From NCBI RefSeq assembly GCF_900111675.1, contig NZ_FOHO01000008.1, positions 96,992-160,991 of the forward strand: a stretch of 64,000 bases of DNA, written 5' to 3'. The notes beneath the pieces are model-generated. The model saw nothing but the letters and a program-made list of their open reading frames with translations, did no database searches and was not told the origin of the DNA. Shown piece by piece: positions 8,593-17,871 of this stretch (position 1 is the stretch's first letter; each line of letters opens with the position of its first letter). This DNA comes from Paracoccus homiensis (GTDB lineage Bacteria > Pseudomonadota > Alphaproteobacteria > Rhodobacterales > Rhodobacteraceae). Made by a program: the position numbers and the translations under genes.

Positions 8593-9051
8593 CTATTCGT
8601 CGACCACGCTGAACAGCCGCGGCAGGGCGGGGCAGGGCAGAAGCTGGTTCTTGGCGACATCGGCCAGCGTGTGGTTGTGCAGGAACACATAGACATGCGC
8701 CGACAGGCTTTCCCACAGCCGGTTCGACAGGGTCTGGGCTCGCGAGCCCGACACCCCGCCCGATGCCCCCGCGCCGACATGCATGGCGCTGACGGTTTCA
8801 TCGACGGCTTCCAGCACATCGGCGATGCGGATGGTTTCGGGCGCCCGCGCAAGCCGATAGCCACCCCCCGGTCCGCGAACCGAGGTGACCAACTCGGCCC
8901 GGCGCAGGCGCACGAACAGCTGTTCGAGATAGGGAAGCGAGATATCCTGACGTTTCGAGATCTCGCCAAGCGAGGTCAATTCGTCCTGCTTGGCGATGGC
9001 CAGATCGGTCAACGCGATGATCGCGTAGCGTCCTTTGGTCGAAAGTTTCAC
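8593..9051 (-). CDS. iscR: Rrf2-family regulator, IscR of the alphaproteobacterial single-Cys type
   Basis: 152 residues starting at GTG 9051, chosen because GGGGAGGAG sits just upstream and the protein then begins with the canonical MKLSTKGRYA. The winged helix spans about residues 1-80 (LEQLFVRLRRAELVTSVRGPGGGYRLAR). The three-cysteine loop that binds [2Fe-2S] in E. coli IscR is absent: that stretch has no Cys, and the only cysteine is in LLPCPAL near the C-terminus. R. sphaeroides IscR is known to be of this type and represses iron-sulfur assembly genes. The suf genes that often follow are not in this window. Confidence 0.82.
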   Translation of the reverse strand: MKLSTKGRYAIIALTDLAIAKQDELTSLGEISKRQDISLPYLEQLFVRLRRAELVTSVRGPGGGYRLARAPETIRIADVLEAVDETVSAMHVGAGASGGVSGSRAQTLSNRLWESLSAHVYVFLHNHTLADVAKNQLLPCPALPRLFSVVDE

Positions 9052-9218
9052 GCGACTCCTCCCCTTTGCTCTGTCGGGCTGCATTGACGGGTGGCGCGTC
9101 GCTGCGTTATGCCGCCAAAATCCGTTTCTTGCGGTTCCTGTGCCGGCACCCCAGATATGCTGGTCTAGAAGGCGCGGCGCAACGCGTCAAGAAACCATCC
9201 TGCCGCTGAAGGAAGACG

Positions 9219-9881
9219 ATGCCAGAGTTGATTTTTCCGGGGCCCGAAGGCCGTCTTGAAGGTCGTTACCATCCCCAGCCCGGCAAGCCCGACGCGCCCA
9301 TCGCCATCGTCCTGCACCCGCATCCGCAATATGGCGGCACGATGAACAACCGGGTCGTGTACAACCTGCATTACGCCTTTCATAAGATGGGCTTTACCGT
9401 GATGCGGTTCAATTTCCGCGGCGTTGGTCGCAGTCAGGGCGAGTTCGATCAGGGCGTCGGCGAATTGTCCGATGCCGCCTCGGCGCTGGATTATCTGCAG
9501 GCGATGAACCCCAACTCCAAGCATTGCTGGGTGGCGGGCTTCAGCTTTGGCGCGTGGATCGGGATGCAATTGTTGATGCGCCGCCCCGAGATTACCGGCT
9601 TCATCAGCGTGTCGCCCCCTGCGAACATGTATGATTTCAGCTTTCTTGCGCCCTGCCCGAATTCCGGCCTGATCATCAACGGCACCGCCGATCGCGTCGC
9701 GCCGCCGAAAGACACCAACACGCTGGTCGCCAAGCTGCGCGAGCAGAAGGGCATCACCATCAGCCACGAAGAAATCGACGGCGCCGATCACTTCTTCCGC
9801 GACGACGAGGCGCATATGAAGCCGATGATCGACAAGGTGCAGACCTATGTGCGCCGTCGCCTGACGGAAACCACGCGGTAA
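9219..9881 (+). CDS. Alpha/beta hydrolase family protein
   Basis: 220 residues with an alpha/beta-hydrolase fold: the HPHPQYGGTMNN oxyanion region, FNFRGVGRSQG, a nucleophile elbow GFSFGAWIG (nucleophile Ser), and GADHFF with the late His; DRVAPP supplies the acid loop. It is divergent from iscR with 167 bases between. In alphaproteobacteria this hydrolase is often linked to iscR and suf genes, and here the suf genes are missing. Substrate unknown. Confidence 0.88.
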   Translation: MPELIFPGPEGRLEGRYHPQPGKPDAPIAIVLHPHPQYGGTMNNRVVYNLHYAFHKMGFTVMRFNFRGVGRSQGEFDQGVGELSDAASALDYLQAMNPNSKHCWVAGFSFGAWIGMQLLMRRPEITGFISVSPPANMYDFSFLAPCPNSGLIINGTADRVAPPKDTNTLVAKLREQKGITISHEEIDGADHFFRDDEAHMKPMIDKVQTYVRRRLTETTR

Positions 9882-9890
9882 TCGCGGGCG

Positions 9891-11018
9891 ATGTCCGATC
9901 TTCTGGCCGGTCAGTTCGCCTTCCTGAACGAGGCTGACCGGCTGAAATCCGTGACCCGCGCCAATGTCCTGCTGGACCTGTCGCGGGCCGAGAACAGCGC
10001 CGAACACAGCTGGCATGTCGCCTTGTGGGCGATGGTGTTCGGCGCGTCGGATCGTGCGATCGCAATGCTGTTGCTGCATGATCTGGTTGAAATCGATGTT
10101 GGCGATCACCCGATCCATCTGACCCATGATGCCACCGATGTCGCCGCCGCCGAGGATGCCGCCGCGCGCCGCATCCTTGGGCTTCATCCGGACGCGGACA
10201 CCCTTCTGACCCAGTGGCGCGCCTTCGAGGGGCGCGTCGATGCCGATGCGGTCTTTGCCAAGCGGATGGATCACACACAGCCGTTGTTTCAGGTGTTGCA
10301 GGCCCCGTCGCCCTTGCCCGACCATGTGCAGATCGTGCGCGACAATCTGGAAGGTGGCCGCGCCGCGCGTCTGCGCGACGAATGGCCCGAGATGATCGAG
10401 GCCGCGCAGGCCTTGCTGGCGGGCGAAACGGTTGCCGGGGATCTGGCCGCGCGGCTGGCCTTTCTGGCCGAGGCCGATCAGCTGAAATCGGTGTACCGCG
10501 CGACGACATTGATCGACGCCTCGCGTTTCGAGAACAGCGCCGAACATAGCTGGCATCTGGCGCTTTATGCGCTGGCCCTGGCCGATCAGGCCGGGCCGGG
10601 GGTCGATATCGGCCGGGTGATCCGGATGCTGCTGCTGCATGATCTGGTCGAGATCGACGTCGGCGACGTGCCATTGCATTCCGCGGCGGGGCAGGCGCAT
10701 GGATCTGCACAGATCCAGCAGGCCGAGGCTGCCGCGGCCAGGCGGATCTTCGGCCTGTTGCCAGACGCGCAGGCGCAGGAATTCCACGCGCTGTGGCAGG
10801 AATTCGAGGCGGTTCAGACGCCCGATGCGATCTTTGCCAAATCGCTGGATCGCGTACAGCCCGCCGTTCAGAACCTGCATTCCGGCGGCGTCAGTTGGCG
10901 CGAATATTCGGTCAGCTTTGCCGATGTCGAGGCGCGGGTGGGCAGCAAGGTCAGCCGGGGCGCGCCCGCGATCTGGGACTGGCTGTCGCCGCAGATCGCG
11001 CTGGCGCTGGCCGACTGA
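9891..11018 (+). CDS. Tandem double HD-domain phosphohydrolase (YfbR/HDDC2-like)
   Basis: 375 residues made of two homologous HD domains, about 1-180 and 185-375. Each repeat has the same metal-site motifs: ENSAEHSWH supplying the first His, then LLLHDLVEIDVGD with the HD pair and a later Asp. The two halves also share AFLNEADRLKSV / AFLAEADQLKSV and a late FAK(R/S)xD block. Family members are usually about 190-residue single-domain 5'-nucleotidases or deoxynucleotidases, so this looks like an internal duplication that kept both active sites. It starts 9 bases after the hydrolase and is probably cotranscribed. Confidence 0.83.
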   Translation: MSDLLAGQFAFLNEADRLKSVTRANVLLDLSRAENSAEHSWHVALWAMVFGASDRAIAMLLLHDLVEIDVGDHPIHLTHDATDVAAAEDAAARRILGLHPDADTLLTQWRAFEGRVDADAVFAKRMDHTQPLFQVLQAPSPLPDHVQIVRDNLEGGRAARLRDEWPEMIEAAQALLAGETVAGDLAARLAFLAEADQLKSVYRATTLIDASRFENSAEHSWHLALYALALADQAGPGVDIGRVIRMLLLHDLVEIDVGDVPLHSAAGQAHGSAQIQQAEAAAARRIFGLLPDAQAQEFHALWQEFEAVQTPDAIFAKSLDRVQPAVQNLHSGGVSWREYSVSFADVEARVGSKVSRGAPAIWDWLSPQIALALAD

Positions 11019-11023
11019 CCCGA

Positions 11024-12154
11024 TCAGCAAAACAGGGCGCGGCCATTGGCGCCGTGTCGCTGCACCATCTGGCGGGCCTTGGCACCCGTGGCAAAGGGGC
11101 GTGCGCCGGGAAATGTCGCGGACAGGTCGCGCAGTTCGGGAAACAGGGCAAAGATTTCCTCGGCGGCGTGACGCAGGGCCTTCAGGGTCTGCGGTCCGGG
11201 ATACAGCGATTCCGTTTCAGCCCCGTCCGAGCGGATGACCTCGTGCCGGTCGAACAGAAGATGGATATAGCTGACAGCCGTCGCATCAAGGATCTCGTCA
11301 ATGCCGGGCGCATCGGTCAATTGACGGGCGGGCACCAGCAGCTCGAACGCGCCGAACATCCGTTGCGCGATCTGCGAGCGAACCAGAATGCGATGTTGGG
11401 GTGATACCGTCAGGTCGCGCGCGGGCAGGTTCGGACCAAGCGCCCCCGCCCTGATCCGGATCGGGCGCATCTTCGGATTGGCGGCCAGATCGGCGGCGCC
11501 CAGATCGCGTCGGCCATGCCAGCGGATCGGCTGGTGTCCGTGATCGCGGGTCCAGACCAGATCGCCGGGTCGCAGATCCTGCACCGGTCGTTCGCCCTGC
11601 GAGGTCAGGATCATCGTACCCGCCGCGAAACAGACGATCGGCAAGTCGAAAATATCTGCCCCGAACGAGATCGTCGCGGCATAGGTGTTCACGGGCAGCG
11701 GGGCGGCGTCGACGATGGTGACGCCGCGCAAAACACTGATACCGTCCCATGCGGAAACCGTGCTGAGTGCGGGGCGCATGAAGATATCGCCATTTGCCAT
11801 CTGCATCAGTACCCCGCTTTGGGTGACGGTGCTGTCATCGGGCAGCCGCAGATCGTATTGAATCCGGAAAAAACCGGTGATCTGCGAAACAGCCTGCTGC
11901 CCCGTCTGCGGGGAAAGATAGCTCATGTCCGATGTACCGGCGGCGTTGTAGGTGGTGGCGAAGGCGTTGACGGGTTGGTTGCCGACGCGGATGCCGACGG
12001 TCTCACCGGCAATTTCGACAGGTTTCAGTTGGCTGCGCCCTTCGGCACTGTGGCCGATCAGGCTGCGCGCCTGTGCATTGCTGGCAGGGGTGGCCGGGTT
12101 CGTGTTGATCTGGGCAAGATTCCCGAACCACAAAAGGTTCACCGTGGTCGGCAT
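11024..12154 (-). CDS. Hint-domain (Hedgehog/intein) protein
   Basis: 376 residues. The C-terminal half is a Hint module starting at CFAAGTMILTSQGERPVQDL, with the later block DLTVSPQHRILV. About 175 N-terminal residues precede it and look like a beta-rich secreted or surface domain, but no signal peptide is clear. Rhodobacteraceae carry many proteins of this type; the Hint module may self-cleave after the GT-x-I strand. It is convergent with the HD protein, with 5 bases between the stops. The function of the N-terminal part is unknown. Confidence 0.8.
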   Translation of the reverse strand: MPTTVNLLWFGNLAQINTNPATPASNAQARSLIGHSAEGRSQLKPVEIAGETVGIRVGNQPVNAFATTYNAAGTSDMSYLSPQTGQQAVSQITGFFRIQYDLRLPDDSTVTQSGVLMQMANGDIFMRPALSTVSAWDGISVLRGVTIVDAAPLPVNTYAATISFGADIFDLPIVCFAAGTMILTSQGERPVQDLRPGDLVWTRDHGHQPIRWHGRRDLGAADLAANPKMRPIRIRAGALGPNLPARDLTVSPQHRILVRSQIAQRMFGAFELLVPARQLTDAPGIDEILDATAVSYIHLLFDRHEVIRSDGAETESLYPGPQTLKALRHAAEEIFALFPELRDLSATFPGARPFATGAKARQMVQRHGANGRALFC

Positions 12155-12381
12155 GCGACCTTACTCCTTGAAAGATGACGACTGACCATCAAGGCTTAGG
12201 CAAAGCTGGCTGAGCCGCGGTTAACGCGGGCGGGCAATCCGCATCGGGTTTTCATCAAACTGTCTCGACCTGAATGCCCGGCTGTAGGGACGCTGATGGC
12301 ATACCATCGCATACCGTCTTTCATTCAGCCTCGAATCCGGCTATAGCGCCTCAGCAGCATTCCAACGCCAAGGGGGCCAGT

Positions 12382-13593
12382 ATGTCGAAGATCAAGGTAG
12401 ACAATCCCGTCGTCGAGCTCGACGGCGACGAAATGACCCGGATCATCTGGGATTTCATCAAGCAAAAGCTGATCCTGCCCTATCTGGACATCGATCTGAA
12501 ATACTACGATCTGGGCATCGAAGAGCGTGACCGCACCGACGACCAGATCACCGTCGATGCCGCCGAGGCGATCAAGAAATACGGTGTCGGCGTCAAATGC
12601 GCGACCATCACCCCGGACGAGGCCCGCGTCGAGGAATTCGGCCTGAAAAAGATGTGGCGTTCGCCCAACGGCACCATCCGCAACATTCTGGGCGGCGTGA
12701 TCTTCCGCGAGCCGATCATCTGCGAAAACGTCCCGCGTCTGGTTCCGGGCTGGACCCAGCCGATCATCGTCGGCCGTCACGCCTTTGGCGACCAGTACCG
12801 TGCGACCGACTTCAAATTCCCCGGCAAGGGCAAGCTGACGATCAAGTTCGTCGGTGAGGACGGCGAAGAAATCGAACACGAGGTGTTCCAGTCGCCCGGC
12901 GCCGGTGTCGCCATGGCGATGTACAACCTTGACGATTCGATCCGCGATTTCGCACGCGCCAGCATGAACTATGGTCTGGCCCGCGGCGTTCCGGTCTATC
13001 TGTCGACCAAGAACACGATCATGAAGGTCTATGACGGCCGCTTCAAGGATCTGTTCCAGCAGGTCTTTGACGAGGAATTCGCGGACAAGTTCAAGGAAGC
13101 CGGCATTACCTATGAACATCGCCTGATCGACGACATGGTCGCCAGCGCGATGAAATGGTCGGGCGGCTATGTCTGGGCCTGCAAGAACTATGACGGCGAC
13201 GTGCAGTCCGACACCGTTGCGCAGGGCTTTGGCAGCCTTGGCTTGATGACCAGCGTCCTGATGACGCCGGATGGGCAGGTCGTCGAATCCGAGGCCGCGC
13301 ATGGCACCGTGACCCGTCACTATCGTGAACACCAGAAGGGCAACGCGACCTCGACCAACTCGATCGCGTCGATCTTTGCCTGGACCGGTGGCCTGAAGCA
13401 CCGCGCCAAGCTGGACGGCAATGATGCGCTGATGAACTTTGCCACCACGCTGGAGAAGGTCACCGTTCAGTGCGTCGAGGACGGCTTCATGACCAAGGAC
13501 CTCGCGCTGCTGGTCGGTCCGGATCAGAAATGGCTGACCACCATGGGCTTCCTTGAGAAGGTCGATGAGTACCTGAACAAGGCCCTCAGCTAA
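12382..13593 (+). CDS. icd: NADP-dependent isocitrate dehydrogenase
   Basis: 403 residues of the eukaryote-like (subfamily II) [26 protein letters not shown] at the start, the substrate loop [12 protein letters not shown], and the metal/substrate segment [14 protein letters not shown]. It oxidatively decarboxylates isocitrate to 2-oxoglutarate in the TCA cycle. The ATG at 12382 is preceded by AAGGGGG, and the reading frame upstream of it has no family similarity. A strong terminator follows the stop. Confidence 0.97.
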   Translation: MSKIKVDNPVVELDGDEMTRIIWDFIKQKLILPYLDIDLKYYDLGIEERDRTDDQITVDAAEAIKKYGVGVKCATITPDEARVEEFGLKKMWRSPNGTIRNILGGVIFREPIICENVPRLVPGWTQPIIVGRHAFGDQYRATDFKFPGKGKLTIKFVGEDGEEIEHEVFQSPGAGVAMAMYNLDDSIRDFARASMNYGLARGVPVYLSTKNTIMKVYDGRFKDLFQQVFDEEFADKFKEAGITYEHRLIDDMVASAMKWSGGYVWACKNYDGDVQSDTVAQGFGSLGLMTSVLMTPDGQVVESEAAHGTVTRHYREHQKGNATSTNSIASIFAWTGGLKHRAKLDGNDALMNFATTLEKVTVQCVEDGFMTKDLALLVGPDQKWLTTMGFLEKVDEYLNKALS

Positions 13594-13604
13594 GGGCGAC
13601 ATGC

Positions 13605-13632
13605 AAAGGCCGGGCAAACGCCCGGCCTTTTT
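13605..13632 (+). terminator. Rho-independent terminator after icd
   Basis: Perfect 11-bp inverted repeat AAAGGCCGGGC / GCCCGGCCTTT with loop AAAC, followed by Ts. It lies between the convergent icd and DMT genes and could serve both strands. Confidence 0.9.
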
Positions 13633-13644
13633 CATTGCGACAGC

Positions 13645-14577
13645 TTACAGCGGTTGCATACCCGGTCTTGGACGGCTGCGCAGGGTCCGGGGTATCGGCA
13701 GGGTGATGATCGCAAGGCAGCCGATGACCATGGCGACCCCGATCCAGCCCAATACGGGCAGACGCTCTCCCACGATCAGGACGGCAAGGACGGCGGCCAC
13801 GACCGGCTCGAACAGGGTGATGACGGTGGCCATGCTGGCCTGCACGCGGGCCAGACCATACCCGAAGGCGACATAGCCCAGAAACATCGGCACCGCCGCC
13901 ATGTACAGGCCGACCGCTGCATTCGTCCACGAGGCCAGGAACGGCCCGCCCGACATGACCAGAACCGGCATCAGCAGCAGCCCGCCCAGCCCGAAGGTCG
14001 CGCCCATCGCCACCGAGGACCGGGTGCCATCCAGCATCATCTTGCGCGCAGTCCAGGAATACAGCGCATAGGTGAACCCGCCGATCAGCCCCAGAAACAC
14101 CCCAAGCGGGACCGAGTCCCCGCCGATATCCGCACCATGGGCCGCATTTTCGGCCACGCAGATCAGGCCCATGCCGACCAGTCCCACCAAGGCGCCGACC
14201 GACCAGCGCAAGGTCAGCCGCCTGCGTTCCAGCAGATACTCGATCAGCGCCGACAGAAGCGGGGCCGAGCCGATGGTGATCACCGTTCCCACGGTCACGC
14301 CCGCCAGCCGCATCGAACCGTAGAACGCAAGCGGATAGATCGCGACCGCGATCGCGCCGATGATCAGCAGCCGTCCTTGCCCCCACAGGGCCACGCGGGC
14401 GCGGGCGATGCCACGTGCGGCGACGAGCGCCTGTGCGATCCCGCCCAGCCCCATCGCGGCCGCACCGATGGCGGCGGCACCGACCTGGGGGGCGAATGTG
14501 GCGGCGGTGCCGGTCGTGCCCCAGACGAAGGCGGAAAACAGGATGGCGAGAACGCCCAGGGCTTGAGTCTGCATCAT
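13645..14577 (-). CDS. DMT-superfamily (EamA) transporter
   Basis: 310 residues with about ten hydrophobic segments arranged as two EamA repeats (first around AILFSAFVWGTTGTAATF, second around LGLIGGFTYALYSWTARKM). It is an inner-membrane drug/metabolite exporter of unknown substrate. It follows the TetR gene on the same strand with only 1 base between, so the two form a regulator-transporter operon, and the TetR operator upstream should control both. Confidence 0.88.
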   Translation of the reverse strand: MMQTQALGVLAILFSAFVWGTTGTAATFAPQVGAAAIGAAAMGLGGIAQALVAARGIARARVALWGQGRLLIIGAIAVAIYPLAFYGSMRLAGVTVGTVITIGSAPLLSALIEYLLERRRLTLRWSVGALVGLVGMGLICVAENAAHGADIGGDSVPLGVFLGLIGGFTYALYSWTARKMMLDGTRSSVAMGATFGLGGLLLMPVLVMSGGPFLASWTNAAVGLYMAAVPMFLGYVAFGYGLARVQASMATVITLFEPVVAAVLAVLIVGERLPVLGWIGVAMVIGCLAIITLPIPRTLRSRPRPGMQPL

Positions 14578-14578
14578 C

Positions 14579-15169
14579 CTACAGCACCTTCAGCATGTCG
14601 TGGACGATCGCGCGGGCAGTCCCCACGCGGGTACTGTTGCCGTCCAGTCCGGCGCGGGCCATCGCCCCTTCAAGCAGGAACGCGATATGCGCAGCAAGCG
14701 CGGTCACGCGATCCGGATCGGCGGGCAGCAGAGAGGTCAAATGCTGCGCGATGATCGCCTCGACCTCTTCCTTGTGCTGGCGCACAGCGGTCCGGCCTTC
14801 ATCGCCGGCCTCAAGCTCGGCCGCGGCATTCAGCAATCCGCAGCCGCGAAAGCCGCGTTCATAGGCGAATTCGGCATGGTCCTGATAGGCGTCGAACACG
14901 GCCAGAATACGTTGCGCCGGGTCGTCGGCCCCTTGCAGCCGGTGCCGATACAGGTCCAGCCATTCCGCGTGCCGCGCCTGCAGATACTGGTTCACCAGAT
15001 CGGATTTGGATGAAAAGTTGTTATACAGGCTTTTCTTGGCGACGCCCGCACGTTGAATGATGCTGTCGATGCCGGTGCCTGCGATCCCGTGGTTATAGAA
15101 CAGCACCATCGCCGCCTGCATCAGGCGATCATGGGCGGATGGTCTGGGGGTGTCGTCGGTCGTGGTCAT
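14579..15169 (-). CDS. TetR-family transcriptional repressor
   Basis: 196 residues from ATG 15169; an alternative ATG at 15175 would add two residues, but the GGAGA sequence spaces better for 15169. The N-terminal helix-turn-helix is GTGIDSIIQRAGVAKKSLYNNFSSK. The C-terminal ligand domain includes RGCGLLNAAAEL, like the subgroup that represses an adjacent exporter. The operator palindrome at 15186-15207 lies 17 bases ahead of the start, so autoregulation is likely. Confidence 0.9.
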   Translation of the reverse strand: MTTTDDTPRPSAHDRLMQAAMVLFYNHGIAGTGIDSIIQRAGVAKKSLYNNFSSKSDLVNQYLQARHAEWLDLYRHRLQGADDPAQRILAVFDAYQDHAEFAYERGFRGCGLLNAAAELEAGDEGRTAVRQHKEEVEAIIAQHLTSLLPADPDRVTALAAHIAFLLEGAMARAGLDGNSTRVGTARAIVHDMLKVL

Positions 15170-15185
15170 GGGCATCTCCGTCAAA

Positions 15186-15207
15186 GTAGGTAGACCGGTA
15201 TACCTAC
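15186..15207. promoter_or_regulatory. TetR operator palindrome
   Basis: A 22-base inverted repeat with arms GTAGGTAGACC and GGTATACCTAC, complementary at 10 of 11 positions and with no spacer. It sits between the tetR start and the divergent purQ region. Its form and place are typical of a TetR-family operator; no binding data are available. Confidence 0.72.
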
Positions 15208-15323
15208 ATTTGTGATTTGGCAAGCGAAGTCATTGACGCCGTGCCGCAATGGCTGCGGCCCCTCTTTCTTTGCGGGGCCGCATGCGCTATGGCCCGTGCC
15301 ATCCCCGCTGACAGGAGCCCGCG

Positions 15324-15992
15324 ATGAAAGCCGCCGTCGTCACTTTTCCCGGATCAAACTGCGACCGTGATCTTGCCGTCGCCCTGCAGCAGGCAGGGGC
15401 CGAGGTCACGCGCATCTGGCACAAGGACTCGGCCCTGCCCGAAGGCACCGATCTTGTCGCCGTGCCGGGCGGGTTTTCCTATGGCGATTACCTGCGTTGC
15501 GGCGCGATCGCCGCGCAATCGCCGATCGCCGCGGCGATCCGCGACCATGCGGCGCGGGGCGGCTTCGTTCTGGGCATCTGCAACGGTTTTCAGGTGCTGA
15601 CCGAACTGAAGCTGCTGCCCGGCGCGCTGATGCGCAATCAGGGCCTGACCTTCATCTGCCGCCCGGCCGGTCTGCGTGTCGAAACGGCAGACAGCGCGTA
15701 TACCCAAGGTTACGCCAAGGGTCAGACGATCACCATTCCGGTGGCCCATCACGACGGCAACTACCAGATCACCGATGACGGTCTGGCGCAGCTTCGCGAT
15801 CAGGACCGCATCGCCTTTACCTATGCCCCTGCCGTCAACGGGTCGGTCGCGGATATTGCGGGCGTTCTGTCGGAAAACCGCCGGGTGCTGGGCATGATGC
15901 CGCATCCCGAACGCGCCGCCGATCCGGCGTTGGGCGGCAATGACGGTGCCGCGATGTTCGCGGGTCTTGTCGGTGGCTTGATCAACGCCTGA
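15324..15992 (+). CDS. purQ: Phosphoribosylformylglycinamidine synthase subunit PurQ
   Basis: 222 residues, a class I glutamine amidotransferase: nucleophile Cys in GICNGFQVL, and His and Glu in MPHPERA. PurQ feeds ammonia from glutamine to PurL in purine synthesis (FGAR to FGAM). KAAVVTFPGSNCDRD is the standard N-terminus, with CAGGAG just upstream. purL and purS are not adjacent. Confidence 0.96.
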   Translation: MKAAVVTFPGSNCDRDLAVALQQAGAEVTRIWHKDSALPEGTDLVAVPGGFSYGDYLRCGAIAAQSPIAAAIRDHAARGGFVLGICNGFQVLTELKLLPGALMRNQGLTFICRPAGLRVETADSAYTQGYAKGQTITIPVAHHDGNYQITDDGLAQLRDQDRIAFTYAPAVNGSVADIAGVLSENRRVLGMMPHPERAADPALGGNDGAAMFAGLVGGLINA

Positions 15993-16053
15993 CTTGAGCG
16001 GCGCGGGTCTTGCGCTTAGATTGCGACAATTCCGCAGCTTGACTGGGCCCACC

Positions 16054-17847
16054 GTGAACGATGACGAACAGATGGACGCGCATGACCCGCAGGGTCGGCC
16101 TGCCGGTGGGCAGTCGCCGAACCCGTGGTGGCTGCGCTCTGTCATCGGGCTGATCTTCCTGACCGCGCTGGCCTCGATCTGGACGACGAATACCTGGCTG
16201 ACGGAACGGTTTTCCGAAAACACCCGCGTGCGGTCGGAACTGCGGCTGGCCTTGTATACGGGCAACCTTCTGTCCGAATTGCAGCGAACTGCGGTGGTGC
16301 CGCTGCTGCTGGCACGCGACCCGGCCCTGATCGGGGCGCTGCAAAGCAACGATTTCTCGACCACTTCGGCGCGGCTGATGGCGGCGCAGAAGGAAATCGG
16401 CGCGGCCTCGATCCGCCTGCTGGATGCGTCCGGGCGCACGGTCGGCGCGACCGACCGTTATCAGCTGGGCACCAATAATGTGCAGGCCCCCTATTATGTC
16501 GAGGCCCTGCGGTCCCGTGATACGGTGTTCAGCGTGTCGAACCAGGGCTCGGGCGCCTATGAATTCACCTATTCCCGCGCGATCGTGGCCGATGGCAAGA
16601 CGCTTGGCGTGATCGTGGTCGGCGCGGATCTGACGCGTCTGGAACGGTCCTGGGCCGGAATTTCCGATGCCGTGGCCGTGACCGACAGCGCGGGCGACAT
16701 CATCCTTGCGACCGAACCGCGCTGGCGCGGGCTGACCATGCCCGAAGCGCTGGCCGTCCGTTCGGCCCCCTCGGCCATTCAACGCGCGTTCCAGGTGACC
16801 GCGGACTGGACCAGCATGCCCGCCGACGCCTATCTGCAGGGCAGGGCGGTGATGCGCAGTGAATCGCGGATCCCGTTCCGCGGCTGGCGGATGATCAGCT
16901 TTACCACCTACGCCTCGATCCGAGAGCGGGTGAACGCGGTCCTTGCGCTGGAAATCATGGGCTTTGCGATCCTGCTGGCGGGGACATTCTATCTAATGTC
17001 GCGCCGCGCGCGGCGGCAATCGGCGGCCTATATGCGCGAATCCGCGGATCTGCGCGCCCTGAACGCGCGGCTGACGCGCGAGATTGCCGAACGCGAGCGG
17101 GTCCAGAAGGAACTGCGCGTCGCCGAACAGACCGTGCAGCAATCTTCGAAGCTGGCGGCGCTGGGGGAAATGTCGGCGGGGGTCAGCCACGAACTGAACC
17201 AGCCGCTGGCGGCGATGAAAACCTATCTGGCCGGGGCGCGGCTGTTGCTGCAACGCGGTCGCAGCGAAGAGGCGCTGTCCTCGTTTCAGCGCATCGATGA
17301 CCTGATCGAGCGTATGGGGGCCATCACCCGACAGCTTAAATCCTATGCCCGCAAGGGCGGCGAGGCGGTCGAGCCGGTGGATCTGCGCGCCTCGGTCAGC
17401 AATGCGCTGACCATGATGGAGCCGCAGCTGCGCACCCGTCCGATCCGGGTCAACCGCAATTTTCCCCGTGGCAAGGTCATGGTGCTGGCCGATCGCATCC
17501 GCCTGGAACAGGTCATCATCAACCTGCTGCGCAATGCCGTCGATGCGGTCAAGGACCGGCGCGAGGCCACCATCGACATCGTGGTCGAGGTCGGCTCTCA
17601 CGCCTATGTGTCCGTGCGCGATAACGGTCCCGGTGTTTCTGACCTAGAAAAGCTGTTTGAACCCTTTTGGACAACGAAGAAGCCCGGCGAGGGAACCGGA
17701 TTGGGACTTGCGATTTCTTCTTCGATCGTCGCTGATTTCGGCGGACGGCTGACAGCACATAATGAAACCGAGGGAGGCGCGGTGTTTCAGGTGGAATTGC
17801 CGCTGCACCGGCCCGGTCAGCCCCGCGAGGCGTTGGGCGCAGAATAA
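16054..17847 (+). CDS. dctB: C4-dicarboxylate sensor histidine kinase DctB-like
   Basis: About 597 residues if translation starts at GTG 16054; ATG 16072 or TTG 15994 are possible and no start has a convincing ribosome-binding site. The order is TM1 (about 27-45), a periplasmic double-PAS-like sensor, TM2 (about 308-328), a coiled coil, HisKA with GEMSAGVSHELNQPLAAMKT, and HATPase_c with NLLRNAVDAV, VRDNGPGV and GEGTGLGLAI. This matches DctB, which senses succinate, malate or fumarate and phosphorylates DctD. The partner follows 24 bases downstream; the DctPQM transporter genes are not in the window. Confidence 0.83.
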   Translation: MNDDEQMDAHDPQGRPAGGQSPNPWWLRSVIGLIFLTALASIWTTNTWLTERFSENTRVRSELRLALYTGNLLSELQRTAVVPLLLARDPALIGALQSNDFSTTSARLMAAQKEIGAASIRLLDASGRTVGATDRYQLGTNNVQAPYYVEALRSRDTVFSVSNQGSGAYEFTYSRAIVADGKTLGVIVVGADLTRLERSWAGISDAVAVTDSAGDIILATEPRWRGLTMPEALAVRSAPSAIQRAFQVTADWTSMPADAYLQGRAVMRSESRIPFRGWRMISFTTYASIRERVNAVLALEIMGFAILLAGTFYLMSRRARRQSAAYMRESADLRALNARLTREIAERERVQKELRVAEQTVQQSSKLAALGEMSAGVSHELNQPLAAMKTYLAGARLLLQRGRSEEALSSFQRIDDLIERMGAITRQLKSYARKGGEAVEPVDLRASVSNALTMMEPQLRTRPIRVNRNFPRGKVMVLADRIRLEQVIINLLRNAVDAVKDRREATIDIVVEVGSHAYVSVRDNGPGVSDLEKLFEPFWTTKKPGEGTGLGLAISSSIVADFGGRLTAHNETEGGAVFQVELPLHRPGQPREALGAE

Positions 17848-17871
17848 GAACAAGGAAGGAGTCGTGGCCTC

